A stretch of DNA of 64,000 bases from Mytilus edulis (lineage: Eukaryota; Mollusca; Bivalvia; Mytilida; Mytilidae): contig NC_092354.1 of the NCBI RefSeq assembly GCF_963676685.1, forward strand, positions 21,298,193-21,362,192, in the 5' to 3' direction. The notes under the pieces were generated by a model. It did no database searches, was not told the origin of the DNA, and saw nothing but the letters and a program-made list of their open reading frames with translations. A program made the position numbers and the translations under genes. Each line of letters opens with the position of its first letter. Position 1 is the stretch's first letter. This document shows, in pieces, positions 44,654-55,506 of this stretch.

Positions 44654-46075
44654 ATACTAAAATTACGAAGTCCAATTTGTCAGCCGTCATCACGTAAAAA
44701 CGACAAATCAAAGAATTCAACTTTATATATAAGTAATATAGTACAAAGGTGTAGATTAAAAATTACACCACTCCAGGCCCTTTTGTTTTCCACGTAATTA
44801 ATATTGCCAATAATTAAGAAGTTCCGGGTCGAGTCCGATTCCGATACCAATAGTATATTCACCTATTACCTATTACCTTATCTGTACGTTCCGCATCTGA
44901 CAGGCGCACCACCAAACGGTGTATTCAGGATTTATATGCTATATACACGGGTCATAATCACAGGGTTGACACTACTAAATTGTCAAATTGTTATCTAATG
45001 GCGTATAGGTACAGTTTTCAATTTGTTAGCGGGCTTGACGTAAAACAGCGAATCAAAGAATTCAACTTTATTTATAAGTAATATAGGACAATGCTGTTGA
45101 TTAAAAAATTCTCCATTCTAGGACCTTTTGTTTTCCAAATAATTAATATTACCAATAATTGATAAGTTTCAGTTCGACGGGTTCAAACAGAAAGATTTGA
45201 AAGCAGAGAAAAGTGTGTATCTTATAATCCGCATGAATTTATCAGATCACAATATTTACTAATACTAAAATAAGGCTTGCGCATAGTTATATACTTTAAT
45301 TCAGCCATGGACCCGCGATATCACGGGTGTGTTCTAGTTGATACTAAAATTACGAGGTCCAATTTGTCAGCCGTCATCACGTAAAAACGACGAATCACAG
45401 AATTCAACTTTAAATATAACTAATATAGTACAAAGGTGTAGATTAAAAATTACACCACTCCAGGCCCTTTTGTTTTCCACGTAATTAATATTGCCGATAA
45501 TTAAGAAGTTCCGGGTCGAGTCCGCTACCGATACCAATAGTATATTCACCTGTTACCTATTACCTTATCTGTACGTTCCGCATCTGACGGGTGCACCACC
45601 AAACGTTGTATTCAGGATTAATATGCTATATACACGGGTCATAACCACAGGGTTGACACTATTAAATTGTCAAATTGTTACCTATTGTAGTATTTTAATC
45701 GGTAAGACTTTCTAAGATAACAATACGAATACTAAAAATCTGGACTAAAAATAAGGCGTATAGGTACAGTTTGCAATTTGTAAGTGGGCATGACGTAAAA
45801 CAGCGAAGCAAAGAATTCAACTTTATTTATAACTTATATAGGACAATGCTGTTGATTAAAAATACTCCATTCCAGGACCTTTTGTTTTCCAACTAATTAA
45901 TATTATTGTTTCAGTTTGACGGGTTCAAACAGAAAGACTTGAAAGCGGAGAAAAACTGTTTATCTTATAATCGGCATGACTTTATCAGATGACAATACTA
46001 ATACTAAAATAAGGCTTGCGCATAGTTTATACTTTAATTCAGTCACGGACCCGTGATATCACGGGTGTGTTCTAG
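44654..46075 (+). repeat. Tandem duplication, ~687-bp unit
   Basis: 'aaattacgaagtccaatttg' (44658) returns as 'aaattacgaggtccaatttg' (45345). Shared blocks are 'tgtcagccgtcatcacgtaa', 'tccaggcccttttgttttcc', 'gttccgggtcgagtccg', 'tctgtacgttccgcatctga' and 'atatacacgggtcataa'. Each unit closes with 'cgatatcacgggtgtgttct' or a variant. Within a unit, 'agaattcaactttat..ataagtaatata' occurs twice, so the unit is itself an older dimer. A single diverged 3' end is at 47880-48010. Confidence 0.85.
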
Positions 46076-46246
46076 TATCATTGATATTTGTTCTAAGTAT
46101 TGGTTTATAATTAAAAAAAACTTAATCTATGGTGTCGCAATGAACATTGTGTTAACCTAGAAAGTATGAATAAGGTTGGTATATATTTTACAATGCTACA
46201 CGCGTTGAATTTATGAGTAAGATCAAATATTAGTAGTTTATAGACA

Positions 46247-46434
46247 GGCTTGTAGCCAGGATAATATTACAAGGTAGAACTAAATGTACTGCGGCAAATA
46301 TTACATACATATGCAGGTTGAAAATAATGTTTATGTTATATGTTTATATTGTATGAATGTACTCAGATTTAAAAGACCAGCACTGAGTTGAAGCATAAAG
46401 TTCTATCTTTTAAATATTATCCTGGCTACAAGCT
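46247..46434. mobile_element. 188-bp MITE
   Basis: Left end 'gcttgtagccaggataatat' (46248) and right end 'atattatcctggctacaagc' (to 46433) are perfect inverted repeats, extended imperfectly to about 33 bp by 'tagaact'. The core is AT-rich and non-coding. Confidence 0.8.
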
Positions 46435-46449
46435 ATGTATGAATACTGT

Positions 46450-46510
46450 TTGCTGAAATTCAAAAAAAATACATTATCATCAGCATATAGTAAACAATGT
46501 AAATTGCTAA
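46450..46510 (-). pseudogene. Second fragment of a LINE RT motif
   Basis: 'tttgctgaaattcaaaaaaa' and 'atcatcagcata' repeat the sequence around the YADD motif of the neighbouring LINE at 47175-47250. It is a small leftover of another copy or a local duplication. Confidence 0.55.
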
Positions 46511-46514
46511 CCCC

Positions 46515-47850
46515 TTTGATATTCTTTAGAAAGAAGATTAAGGATTCATACTGTGAAGGATTTTTTTCACTCATGTAGTAATTTTGACTCTAAATATGGC
46601 TCCTCTAGTAGTGGAAAGATGATCCCAAATTGTCAAGCCTGTGCTAGTATCTGATCATAGACTTTGCAATGTCAAAATACAGAGTGAATCTACCGAGTTA
46701 AGAAAGATTGGCAAAATGTGTTACTCTTTTGGGTACACCAAGCAAATGTTTACAAAATTTCATGCGTAGTTTTTCTGAAAGAATCTTAGGATAAGCCTGA
46801 TTTACATTTGTAGTCATAGATTTTTTTAGTTTTTTTTGAAAGGGTTGAAATATCCCCAAATTGTAGTACTATATAAGAGAATAGGTTTTATTGTATGCTA
46901 AAAAACATGAAGACTGTTTTTTAAACTTGGATTCAGTGACAGAATGTCCTTGCGTAGCTTATAGTAGGCTTTTAACGCCTTAATATAAAATTCTCTCTGA
47001 GCGAAGGAAAAAAATTCAGATGCACTAAAAGTTATTCCTTAATATTTACAATGTTGAGTACAATCAATAAGTCTGTTATTAAAATAAAAATCATGTTTGA
47101 TATGTCTGCCTGTCTTGTTAAATACAAGCACCTTGGTTTTAATGGGATTCATTTTCAAACACCGATCTTAATCCATCAAGTTTACTTTGAAGTCCTTTTG
47201 CTGAAATTGAAAAAATGGCAATATCATCAGCATATATATAGTAAAGAATAAACTGGTCGTGAATAAACAACAGCTTGATCAGGGGAACTTTTAATACAAT
47301 CAGGACGTTCATTTATACAAATTTTAAACAAATTTGGAGTCAAATTGTCTCCTTGTTTTACTCCAACCATGGAAGTATAATACTTCCATGCTCCAACTTT
47401 AGTTCTAAAGAGATCTCTTACAATACTCTTTAACTATATTCAATAGCTTAAGTTTTATCCCTGGGAGAATGACAGTATCAAAAGCCTTCTGGAAATCAAC
47501 AAAGCAGGCAAACACTCTACCTTCTTTTGTATTACAATACTTATTGATAATAGTTTTTAGAATGAACATATGGTCAGATGGTCGTGTTTTTTTTTGGTAA
47601 ACCCAATTTGGCTATCACCAATGATATGATAGTTATCTAAGAATTTACAAAGATGTGTATCTTATTAAAAAAGCTTCCCCAATGAATCAGTAATTGTAAT
47701 TCCTCGATGGTTATTAAGATCGGATGCATCATTCCCTTTGTGAATTTGGAATAAAAAACCTGTGGTCCAGGGTTCATGGTATTTTCCATAAGAAACACAA
47801 AGATGTATAGCGGATAGCATGGTACCAATAGGCGTATTCAGAACTTTCTA
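46515..47850 (-). pseudogene. LINE ORF2 (reverse transcriptase), degraded
   Basis: Minus-strand reading with frame changes gives the RT order: 'FVDFQKAFDTV' (motif A, about 47475-47515), 'VGVKQGDNLTPNLFKI' (about 47320-47370) and 'YADDIAIF' (motif C, YADD at 47223-47234). Then follow a 'YKLRKD/ILSLN'-like thumb, 'IKPILLYSTTIWGYFNP' and 'FCKHLLGVPKRVTHFANL'. Stops and frameshifts are scattered throughout, so it is a pseudogene. It reads as the ORF2 core of a non-LTR retrotransposon, 5'-truncated (no endonuclease seen), lying inside the 5.1-kb TIR element. Confidence 0.85.
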
Positions 47851-47879
47851 AAACCACGTGTAATAATTATACCTGAACT

Positions 47880-48015
47880 TCGAAATTGCACCTTATAATC
47901 AGCTTGACCATTTACCAAATGACAATATGACTTCTAAAAATCCAGGCTAAGAATAAGATGTATGTTCTTTAATTCGATTACGGACCTGCGAATTCGCGGA
48001 TATGGTCTTGTCTCG
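47880..48015 (+). repeat. 3' end of the 687-bp repeat family
   Basis: 'cagcttgaccatttaccaaa', 'cttctaaaaatccaggct', 'attacggacctgcgaattcg' and 'cggatatggtcttgt' parallel the ends of the two tandem units. Confidence 0.55.
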
Positions 48016-48593
48016 ATAACGACCCCCATACCATTATTTTGATGCCTTAATTATGCTATCCGACTTAAAGTATCAATTTTAAATTGTAGATTTTTCTTTT
48101 GAATTTCACCTGGTAAGTACATACTAGTTTTTAAAAAGTTTATCTTTTCAATACATGCAAAATATAAAGAAAATAAATCAGGATACTGTTATTTCATGTG
48201 ATGTCAAATTTGTTAAAAGCGCCTTTTCTTAATTCGTAACTAAGAATGATCATAACCAGAGCTGTACGTGTTTTAAAATGAATTCTCCACTTTTGAGAAA
48301 TTTATATTGTTATTAAACTTAACCCGTTACCGCTTATAATTAGTTGCCTCTTGGTCGATTTTATACATTCTATTTTAAGTAACAGTGACTGGTCATTCTA
48401 TTTTGTATTGGGTTTTTTTTTCGATTCATTCCAATTTTCTTTCCTTTCGCACTTTACAGGAATACCTTTCTTCATCCCTTTTAGTTTTTATCATTTAGTG
48501 AAATCAACTTCACAAATATATCATATAATATATTCATATAACAAAAGACACATTTAAAACTCTTGACTTGTCTTATTCGGTTCTATTTAATAA

Positions 48594-48890
48594 ATAGTTA
48601 CGACCATCACAATTTTAAGTTACGACCATCCTGAACATTTTTGTTTTTTTAGTTACGACCATCATGCTCGAATTATTGAATGATCATTTTACGAAAATTG
48701 GAATGTTTTTATGTATCAAATTTTGTTTCAATATCAACGTACTGACGATTAGTATGTATGAGACAAGCGGTTTGACTGAAACATTTTTTTTACTACACGA
48801 AAATCGGAAAGGAAAAATTTATTACTAGAGTTGTCTCCCATCTTCGGATGGTCGTAACTTTAAGTTACGACCATCCGCTTACCACCAGTG
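48594..48890 (-). repeat. Right terminal inverted repeat of the 5.1-kb element
   Basis: Reverse complement of 43760-44095 with about 80% agreement by eye. It carries four 'gttacgaccatc' copies and ends 'ccgcttaccaccagtg'. Confidence 0.8.
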
Positions 48891-48896
48891 TATTGT
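48891..48896 (+). repeat. Target-site duplication, right (tattgt)
   Basis: Same six bases as 43754-43759. Confidence 0.65.
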
Positions 48897-49127
48897 GAAC
48901 AGTGTATAACTTGCATTTTTTTCATACACTGTCCCAATTTATTTCTTGATAGTTTGTAATAGTTTTAATCAGAAAAAAACGCCAGTTTTGCATGATATTA
49001 CAAAATGAGTGAATGTGACAAGTGCTAATGCTGTCCCTATCCCGTGAAAAGTATAGTTAAATTGCCATTTTTGTGTACATACATTGTACAAATAGTTTTT
49101 ATGATAATCGTTTTATAGGTTTGTCTT

Positions 49128-49290
49128 TAGATAAAGGCAACAGTAGTATACCGCTGTTCAAAACTCATAAATCCATGGACAAAAAACAAAATCGGGGTAA
49201 CAAACTAAAACCGAGGGAAACGCATTAAATATAAGAGGAGAACAACGACACAACACCGAAACGCAACACACACAGAAACGGACCAAGCAT
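49128..49290 (+). repeat. 'aaggcaacagtagt' family, 5' half
   Basis: 'aaaggcaacagtagtatacc', 'aaaatcggggtaacaaac' and 'acacacagaaacggacc'. Nearly the same text recurs at 59112-59275. Confidence 0.75.
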
Positions 49291-49479
49291 AGAATATGCA
49301 TATATTGTAACTGTGTAGTACTTTAATTTAAGCCTAAATTGTAATTAAATATATGAATTTTACTTATTTGATTGATGGTTCATGGAAATAATTTAAATAA
49401 TTTTCTCTCATCTTATAGTCATACCAAATACAGATCATGAGAATACAATATGTATAAGTTTAATGAAACTCTCGTTGTT

Positions 49480-49805
49480 ATTTAGACTATAAAATTATCT
49501 GTATAAACAGAAACGATTATCAAGTCGTCTAGCCGCGAGATAAAAGTCACTTTGCTTCTAAGAACATTATTTTTTAAACTGTTTACAATACTAGGAATTT
49601 TTAAAATACTAACGCTTTTGTTCCTCGTGAATAGATTACCGTAGCTGAATTTGGCAAAACTTATAGGAATTTTGGGTCCTTCATGCTTAACTTTGTACTT
49701 TATTGGCCTTTGAAAAAAATATTCGAGCGTCACTGATGAGTCTTTTGTTGACGTAACGCCATTCTGGCGCAAATACAGAAAGAAAGTCAGGTTGATGAGT
49801 TTCTT
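49480..49805 (+). repeat. 'gtcactgatgagtct' dispersed repeat
   Basis: Blocks 'agattaccgtagctgaattt', 'ggcaaaactt..gaattttggg' and 'gagcgtcactgatgagtctt' in order. Other copies are at 52070, 52960 (reverse), 54195 and 62590. The minus-strand ORF here is not conserved. Confidence 0.7.
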
Positions 49806-49864
49806 AATAAGATAGCGAGACATTCCCGCACCCGGAGACGTCCTTCAGCTGGCCCCTAAACAAA

Positions 49865-50105
49865 TAAGAATTCTAGTTCAGTGATGATGGACTTCATACT
49901 AAACTCCGAATTATACACAAGAAACTAACATTAAAAATCATACATACAAGACTAACAAAGGCCAGAGGCTCCTGACTTGGGACAAGCGCAAAAATGCCGC
50001 GGGGTTAAGTATGATTTTTTTTAGATCTTAACCCACCCCCACATCCCCAGTCAATGTAGAAAAAAAACACACAACCATACGCACAGTAAAACTCAGTTTA
50101 AGAGA
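49865..50105 (+). repeat. 'aaaggccagaggctcctg' dispersed repeat
   Basis: 'ccgaattatacacaagaaac', 'actaacaaaggccagaggct' and 'gacttgggacaagcgcaaaa' are a known-looking mussel repeat. A shorter reverse relative with 'gacaggagcctttggctttg' is at 52380-52500. Confidence 0.6.
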
Positions 50106-50219
50106 ACACCGGTTCTGATGTCAGAATAAGTAGTTTGGAAAACAAATCTATGTTTCATAGAAGCTTAGACAATATTTTATAAAATGATAAAATGTCAGTA
50201 TTTAATCATTCAAACATAC

Positions 50220-50535
50220 CTTTAAGTGATTTATCACAGTATGTTGGCTTAGCATATAATATACTGAAAATGATAGCACCAGTTAAACTGAAAATGACCA
50301 CCAGCGAAGAAACAATACCGAAAACACACATTCGGTTCTTTTTTGTCTTTGCTAATCCAACTAGTTTTTCGTACTGGTGTGAAATACGCTTAGAACATGT
50401 CTCCTCCGTCTTTTCCTTGAAGTTTGCCTGACTGTAAAACTGTTCCCCGTCAGTTTCTGCAATTGGCACGGGTACATGCATGTCGTCATAAATATGTGTA
50501 GCTCTGTCTCGTGTGATCGTAATTTCAGACGACAT
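50220..50535 (-). CDS. Type II membrane lectin, first coding exon
   Basis: Minus-strand exon with an ATG at 50535 (the longer open frame starts with GTG) and a donor at 50220 (aaag|gtatgt, phase 1). It encodes 105 residues: a polar cytosolic N-terminus of about 70 ('ITITRDRATHIYDDMHVP', with a Tyr that could be phosphorylated), a basic stop 'KTKKNR', and one membrane helix at about 71-95 (VFGIVSSLVVIFSLTGAIIF). It ends 'YAKPTYCDKSLK', the start of an extracellular cysteine-containing stalk. There is no signal peptide, so a type II orientation is expected. The downstream exon at 42662-42972 fits by phase and supplies a SUEL lectin domain. The joining is inference; more exons may lie between. 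Confidence 0.6.
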
Positions 50536-50756
50536 CAGCTCGTATTTTTCTCTTCTTTTTTCAACTAATTTTGTTAGTTGGACGTTGTGCAGCACTGATT
50601 TATTTTTAGAAATAATGTACTTATGATATCAAAAATGATGAAACACTTTTTATGATTTTTTTTGATTAAAATTATTTACAGTCCGTACGTGTTGTGTTTA
50701 AATTATTTAGTCTGAATCAAACAAGAAGAAAAGAGTAAAATACGACCACTTGTGGT

Positions 50757-50908
50757 TTATGTAAGAGTTTTCATTTTTGACGTTTTGAACATCTTCTTCA
50801 CAAACTTTAGTTCCTTTACATATCTGACAAGAACACATATGATAGCCATTAATATCATATATAATGTGAGTGACGCGTTTTCATGGAATACGACTTCATC
50901 CGGTAAAG
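50757..50908 (-). CDS. Unassigned terminal exon with one membrane helix
   Basis: Minus-strand exon preceded by a good acceptor (ttttgatcacag) at 50909, phase 1, with a stop at 50757. It encodes about 49 residues: 'LPDEVVFHENASL', a hydrophobic stretch 'LYMILMAIICVLV' and a very basic tail (RYVKELKFVKKMFK, TSKMK). I do not recognise the family. It could be the last exon of an unseen gene to the right, or a third possible terminal exon for the chitin synthase gene, whose final donor is also phase 1. Confidence 0.35.
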
Positions 50909-51011
50909 CTGTGATCAAAAGAAAAACAAAATATTTATGGGCATTATCCACTCCCTCCGCAAACAAATTGACAAAAATAATAATCTGGACCGTATGAAAA
51001 AAGTTTTTCAA

Positions 51012-52065
51012 TTTACGTATTTTTACAAGATTTGTGAATTAAAAATACAGACTAAATACAAAATTAATGAACAAACTAAATACATCTATAATAACTTAGT
51101 ATAGCCAAGTTTTCTATTCGTATTGCAAAAAACAAGATAAGACAATTTAATCAGAAACATTTTTATATAGCATCTGATTATTTTGCATGCGTTAACATGG
51201 TTAAGTCCTTTGGTTATTGTTTTCGTTAAGATGCAGTCTCGTTCACCTGAATCCCACATCTACATTTATTCATTAATTTCTATTCTTATGGAATGGAACA
51301 TGACTGAGAACGTACGGAGTTACAACTTTATACGAACCAGTTGTATTGATAGGAAAACCTAATTATCATTCCCTGAGAAAATTCGGAAATATATAGTTAT
51401 AGATAATGAGGAAACAATATAGACTATTTACACAATTTGTGGTCAAAAGTTAAGTGTTTGAAGTTAAAACAGGTTTTCACATAATAAAAAGAAAAATAGA
51501 AATATGACATTATGTGATATAATTTTTTGCCCTAAAATGTTTTTTTTTTGGTGAGGGTAATGCATTGACTATTTACCTCCTGTAGATTGCCTTGTTTCTT
51601 CAAAAATAAAATGTTTGACTTTAATTATCCTACTAAAAAATGTGTTCGAAGGGAAATGATGAATAATTCCTTCTTTTAAAATACGTAATAATTGAGCTTC
51701 ATTGTGTTTTTTTGTTTTGTTTTGATTGACGCCAAACAAGTTGTTTATCCAAGAGAAAACAATACCCCATCCTCAATTTGCAACAGCAAAAAGCAAATGG
51801 TCATTGCCGTGATTCTAATTGCTGGGTAAATGTTTTTATATTAGGTGGCAGATTAAATAGTTCGGAAGAGTCAGTGACTCGAAGTGGATATTATTTTTAT
51901 CCTATTCAATATGTATAAAAGGCAGGAACCATAAATTATGCTCATATTGGTTTACATAGTAAAAGTCTGCAGGAAATAGTTCTCTGTCTTTTTTTAACGT
52001 ATTTGCACTGTATTCATTGGACATGTTCTGATTGATGTTTATGATTAAAGATTTAAAGATTATCT
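51012..52065. other. Unannotated stretch
   Basis: AT-rich; no gene or repeat recognised. Confidence 0.4.
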
Positions 52066-52069
52066 TAGT

Positions 52070-52255
52070 CGTATTTTGCACAACTTTTTGGAATTTTCGG
52101 TCCTCAATGCTCTTCAACTTTGTACTTGTTTGGCTTTATAATTATTTTGATCTGAGCGTCACTGATGAGTCTTATGTAGACGAAACACGCGTCTGACGTA
52201 CTTAATTATAATAATTATACCTTTGTTAACTATTATGTCTAGATACAATATTTTC
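52070..52255 (+). repeat. 'gtcactgatgagtct' dispersed repeat
   Basis: 'ttttggaattttcggtcctc', 'gagcgtcactgatgagtctt', 'gtagacgaaacacgcgtctg' and 'aattatacctttgttaac'. Confidence 0.75.
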
Positions 52256-52379
52256 TAATAAGTTGTTATTGCCTTATTAGTTTTTTCTGTTACCCATTAT
52301 AACATCAGACTCGGACTTTTTAAAACTTAGTATCAGTGTGCGTTTTGCTGTATGTATGTATGTTAATTCTAACTTGGCT

Positions 52380-52500
52380 AGATGTATAGGGGAGGCTTGA
52401 GAACACTCAAAATATGTTCTATCCCATTGCATTTATGAGGTTGTCCCAAGACAGGAGCCTTTGGCTTTGGTAAGGCATGTACATTTAAAAATTAAAATAT
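52380..52500 (-). repeat. Relative of the 49865 repeat
   Basis: 'tgagaacactcaaaatatgt' and 'gtcccaagacaggagccttt' followed by 'tggctttggtaa'. Confidence 0.45.
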
Positions 52501-52534
52501 TTCATTTATATATTTTAATTTGGAGTAAAATAAA

Positions 52535-52905
52535 ACAGTAGTTTACCGCTGTTCGAACGTCATCAATCGATTGAGAGAAAACAAATCCGGGTAACAAATT
52601 AAACTAAAACAGAGGAAAACTTATCAACTGTAAGAGAAAAACAAACGAAAAAACAGAAACACTGAAGTGCATCAAAACAAACAAAAATGCAACACACACA
52701 GAAACGAACTGCAACTAGTATAAGATAACTGCCATTTTCCTGGCTTGGTACAGGACATTTAAAAAAAAATAATGGTGGGTTGAACCTGGTTTTGTGGCTA
52801 GCCAAACTGGCGCTTTTATGGCAATGTAAAATATAACACTAAAATGACAACATCACATTACAGGAATACAGTAAAAAGCATTGCAAGAATAGTCAGAAAA
52901 GAGAA
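52535..52905 (+). repeat. 'aaggcaacagtagt' family
   Basis: 'acagtagtttaccgctgttc', 'caaatccgggtaacaaat', 'acacacagaaacgaactg', 'ggcttggtacaggacattt', 'ggtgggttgaacctgg' and 'gctagccaaactgg'. Confidence 0.75.
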
Positions 52906-52959
52906 ATGCACAAATAAACAATATAATAGTACATTTCGACATGCTTATAGTTATCAAAG

Positions 52960-53420
52960 GTACCAGACTTATAATTTAATACGCCAGACGGACTTTTTGT
53001 CTTTATAAGACTCATCAGTAACGTTCAATTAAATAAAAATGTGTTCATAGTACACGGATGCCACCTCCGCAACATCATTTTCTATGTTCAATGGACCGTA
53101 ACATGGGTGCAAATCTCTGATTTGGCATTAACATTAGACAGATAATATCATAAGAATCATGTGTACTAAGTTTCAAATTGATTTGACTTAAACTTCATCA
53201 AAAACTACCTCGACCAAAAACGTTCACCTGAAGCGTGACGAATGGACCCACAGACCAAAAAGACATAATGCTCATACATAGGGCATAAAAAAGTAAGAAA
53301 GCCAAACAAGTACAAATTTGAAGAGCATTGATCCAAAATTCAAAAGATTGTGCCAAATACGGCTATGGTTGTCTAAGCCTGGGATAAGAACATCTTTAGT
53401 ATTTTAAATTCATACTTTAC
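52960..53420 (-). repeat. Composite of two mussel repeats
   Basis: 'acgccagacggactttttgt' and 'ataagactcatcagtaacg' are the reverse 'gtcactgatgagtct' family. It is interrupted by 'gtacacggatgccacctccg' through 'gaatggacccacagaccaaa', a separate common bivalve repeat also at 60465-60770. The first family then resumes at 53290 ('agccaaacaagtacaaattt'). Confidence 0.65.
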
Positions 53421-54185
53421 CAATTAGTTATTGACAAATAACCATTTATTTGATATAAAAGTGTGACATTAATTTTCGCTGAACTAGTACAGTAGTGTTT
53501 AGGGGCGAGATTAAGTTCGCCTTCGCGTGCCAGATTTTCTCTCTGTGTTGAAGAATAATTGGTTGACTTGGGCTTTTCTTGCTCTTTTATCGGTAATCCC
53601 TATCAATTCTCAATTTATTTCAGTCACTGCAGGTACTTTGAGGTTGGTTCTTTATTTTTTAAATTTGTTCTTGATTCGTTTTTTGATGGTTTGTGCCAAT
53701 ATGATGAGTCAAACATGTTCAACCCCACACTATTATGTATGTGCCTGTCCCAAGTCAGAACTTCGTGTAAATTTAATTCCTTTTTGACGTGTTATGTCTC
53801 AGTCTAATATTTAAGATATGGCGCTTCTAAATTTTACTTTTTCCCGTTATATAATACCAATTGTGAAACACATTAATATTATTGGATTCACACGACGTGA
53901 CGCCCATATGTGATGCAGTGAATGCCGTTTGTTGTTATTAATTATTTTGTTTTTAATTTGAAATTCGTTCATAAACCAGACCGTTCATTTTCTGCTTTTG
54001 TATAGCTCATTATACATATTATAACGACTTGACATTGATTGCTGGTTTCATGAAAATGAGTTCTTAAGCATTTATCACGAAAATAAAGGGGGGATGCAAT
54101 TATATTTATTTTTGTATTGTTGTTGATGAATTATAATCATGCGTACATACCAAACTGTATAAACAATTTTTGCAATCGGGTTAAA
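53421..54185. other. Mostly unannotated; fragment of the 'aaggcaac' family
   Basis: 'gatgagtcaaacatgttcaa' and 'ctgtcccaagtcagaacttc' near 53690-53765 recall the 3' half of that family in reverse. Otherwise nothing recognised; the two plus-strand frames at 53527-53807 overlap and lack family support. Confidence 0.35.
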
Positions 54186-54189
54186 ATAC

Positions 54190-54300
54190 TTGTTTGACTT
54201 TTCACTTTTCGATCTGAGCGTCACTGATGAGTCTTGTGTAGACGAACGCGCGTCTGGCGAATACAATTGTAAGCCTGGTACCTTTAATAACTATTAAATC
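54190..54300 (+). repeat. 'gtcactgatgagtct' dispersed repeat
   Basis: 'gagcgtcactgatgagtctt', 'gtagacgaacgcgcgtctgg' and 'gcctggtacctttaataact'. Confidence 0.75.
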
Positions 54301-55105
54301 TCTTTTACAAATGCTGATGACATTTAATCATGCTTTAAAAATCAATGTTTGTTGGGGTCATACATTTATTAACGGAAACAATTAACATATTAACATAAAA
54401 CTAAAACAAATATGATACAACCAGTAACAACGTAGGTAGTCGTTGGTCACCTCAACAAGATTGATTTTCTCGCTTAAACCGAAAATGAGAAAATTAATCG
54501 AAGTGTGATGACCAATGATAAATGTAATATTTTTATCGTTATTTTACCCATGAAGACGATGTTAATTTCATTGACAACTGCACGTGCGCCCTTAGTTTCC
54601 AGCGACAATTTTTCATATCACTGTACTGTGCTCAGAAAAGAAATTATTAGTCAGTTTGATCAAAGGCAAATTTCGTAAAATAGCGATAAACATGCATTAT
54701 ATTTCAACTGTAATCATGGTTAATAAGAGCAACTAGCTGTAAGGTAGCATATTTCATTATTTGGTATATTTCAAATTCCTACAAATTATCATTTTAAAAT
54801 TTATGAAGTCTTCATTTCATTCTTGAATTTAAGAAGCAATTTGACGGACAAAGGTAGGGGACGTTACGCTTGGGAATCGCTACAAACAAATATAAATATT
54901 TAAAGCTTCATGTAACACAGATTATTTGTTTTTCTCTAACGTGTAAAATCAAAATTGAGGTTACTGCTTACAATCATGACAACAATGATATTCATTGTAT
55001 TTTAAAGTTTTTTTAATGCATAATTAATACGGGAACTTAAAACCAAATGAATTTCATGCAGACGACAAGTGCACGACATTGAAACCTTAGCTTTATACAG
55101 TTACA
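54301..55105. other. Unannotated stretch
   Basis: No gene or repeat recognised. 'gttttccgttcagt'-like inverted words near 54475 are too short to call. Confidence 0.35.
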
Positions 55106-55108
55106 CAT

Positions 55109-55114
55109 TTTATT
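55109..55114 (-). terminator. Polyadenylation signal AATAAA
   Basis: About 100 nt past the stop of the distal chitin synthase terminal exon, on the minus strand. Confidence 0.5.
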
Positions 55115-55210
55115 TACTCAAACATTTTCAAACAAAATATTATTTAATTCATGCCAACATTGAAATAAAGCTGTTTTATAAAACGCCTGTTGTCAAGGTT
55201 ACAATAAAAT

Positions 55211-55506
55211 CTATACAGCTTCAAACTTTATTAATGGCGACCTTTCATCCTCCGGATTACGAATAACTCTCTGTCTGCTTCTGACACGATTACGTTCCCG
55301 CTGTCGGCATTCTTTTTCTGCTCTTTTAGCCGCTGCCACTGCTGCAATATCCTCGTCATTTTTGTATGACCAGCTTGACCGGTACCCATGCCCAAATCTA
55401 TAAGGAGCTCGAGCTAGGAAATGCGCAAGCGTAGAAAGACGATGAAATAGCATGCAGAAAAATTGCACTAAAAGAAGAACGCCGAATATAAGAAGAAACA
55501 CAAGAC
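55211..55506 (-). CDS. CHS: Chitin synthase terminal exon, distal alternative
   Basis: Acceptor 'cctcttgcag' at 55507, phase 1, stop at 55211. It completes the glycine codon left by exon 58089-58214, then reads LVFLLIFGVLLLVQFFCMLF, HRLSTLAHFLARAPYRFGHG and a cytosolic tail 'RSSWSYKNDEDIAAVAAAKR', followed by an Arg-rich stretch and 'SPLIKFEAV'. 98 residues. Nearly the same core is encoded by 56368-56681, but the tails differ, so the two look like alternative terminal exons. Confidence 0.8.

Larger units (their letters stand above)
43760..48890. mobile_element. 5.1-kb TIR element, CACTG ends, no transposase found
   Basis: Both ends start CACTGGTGGTAAGCGGATGG on opposite strands and stay alignable for about 300 bp. 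Each end opens with the palindrome 'gatggtcgtaact..agttacgaccatc', and further copies of 'gatggtcgtaact' lie inside as subterminal repeats. CACTG termini plus short subterminal repeats are typical of the CMC (CACTA/EnSpm-like) superfamily, though its usual target duplication is 2-4 bp and here 6 bp ('tattgt') match. The interior holds a tandem 687-bp duplication, a small MITE and a LINE carcass, and no transposase. Two unrelated inverted MITEs are a less likely alternative given the matching flanks. Confidence 0.65.
42973..50219 (-). other. Putative intron of the membrane lectin gene
   Basis: Lies between a phase-1 donor (aaag|gtatgt at 50220) and a phase-1 acceptor at 42973. It would be 7.2 kb, of which 5.1 kb is one transposon (43760-48890). 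Without the transposon it is about 2.1 kb. Confidence 0.5.
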
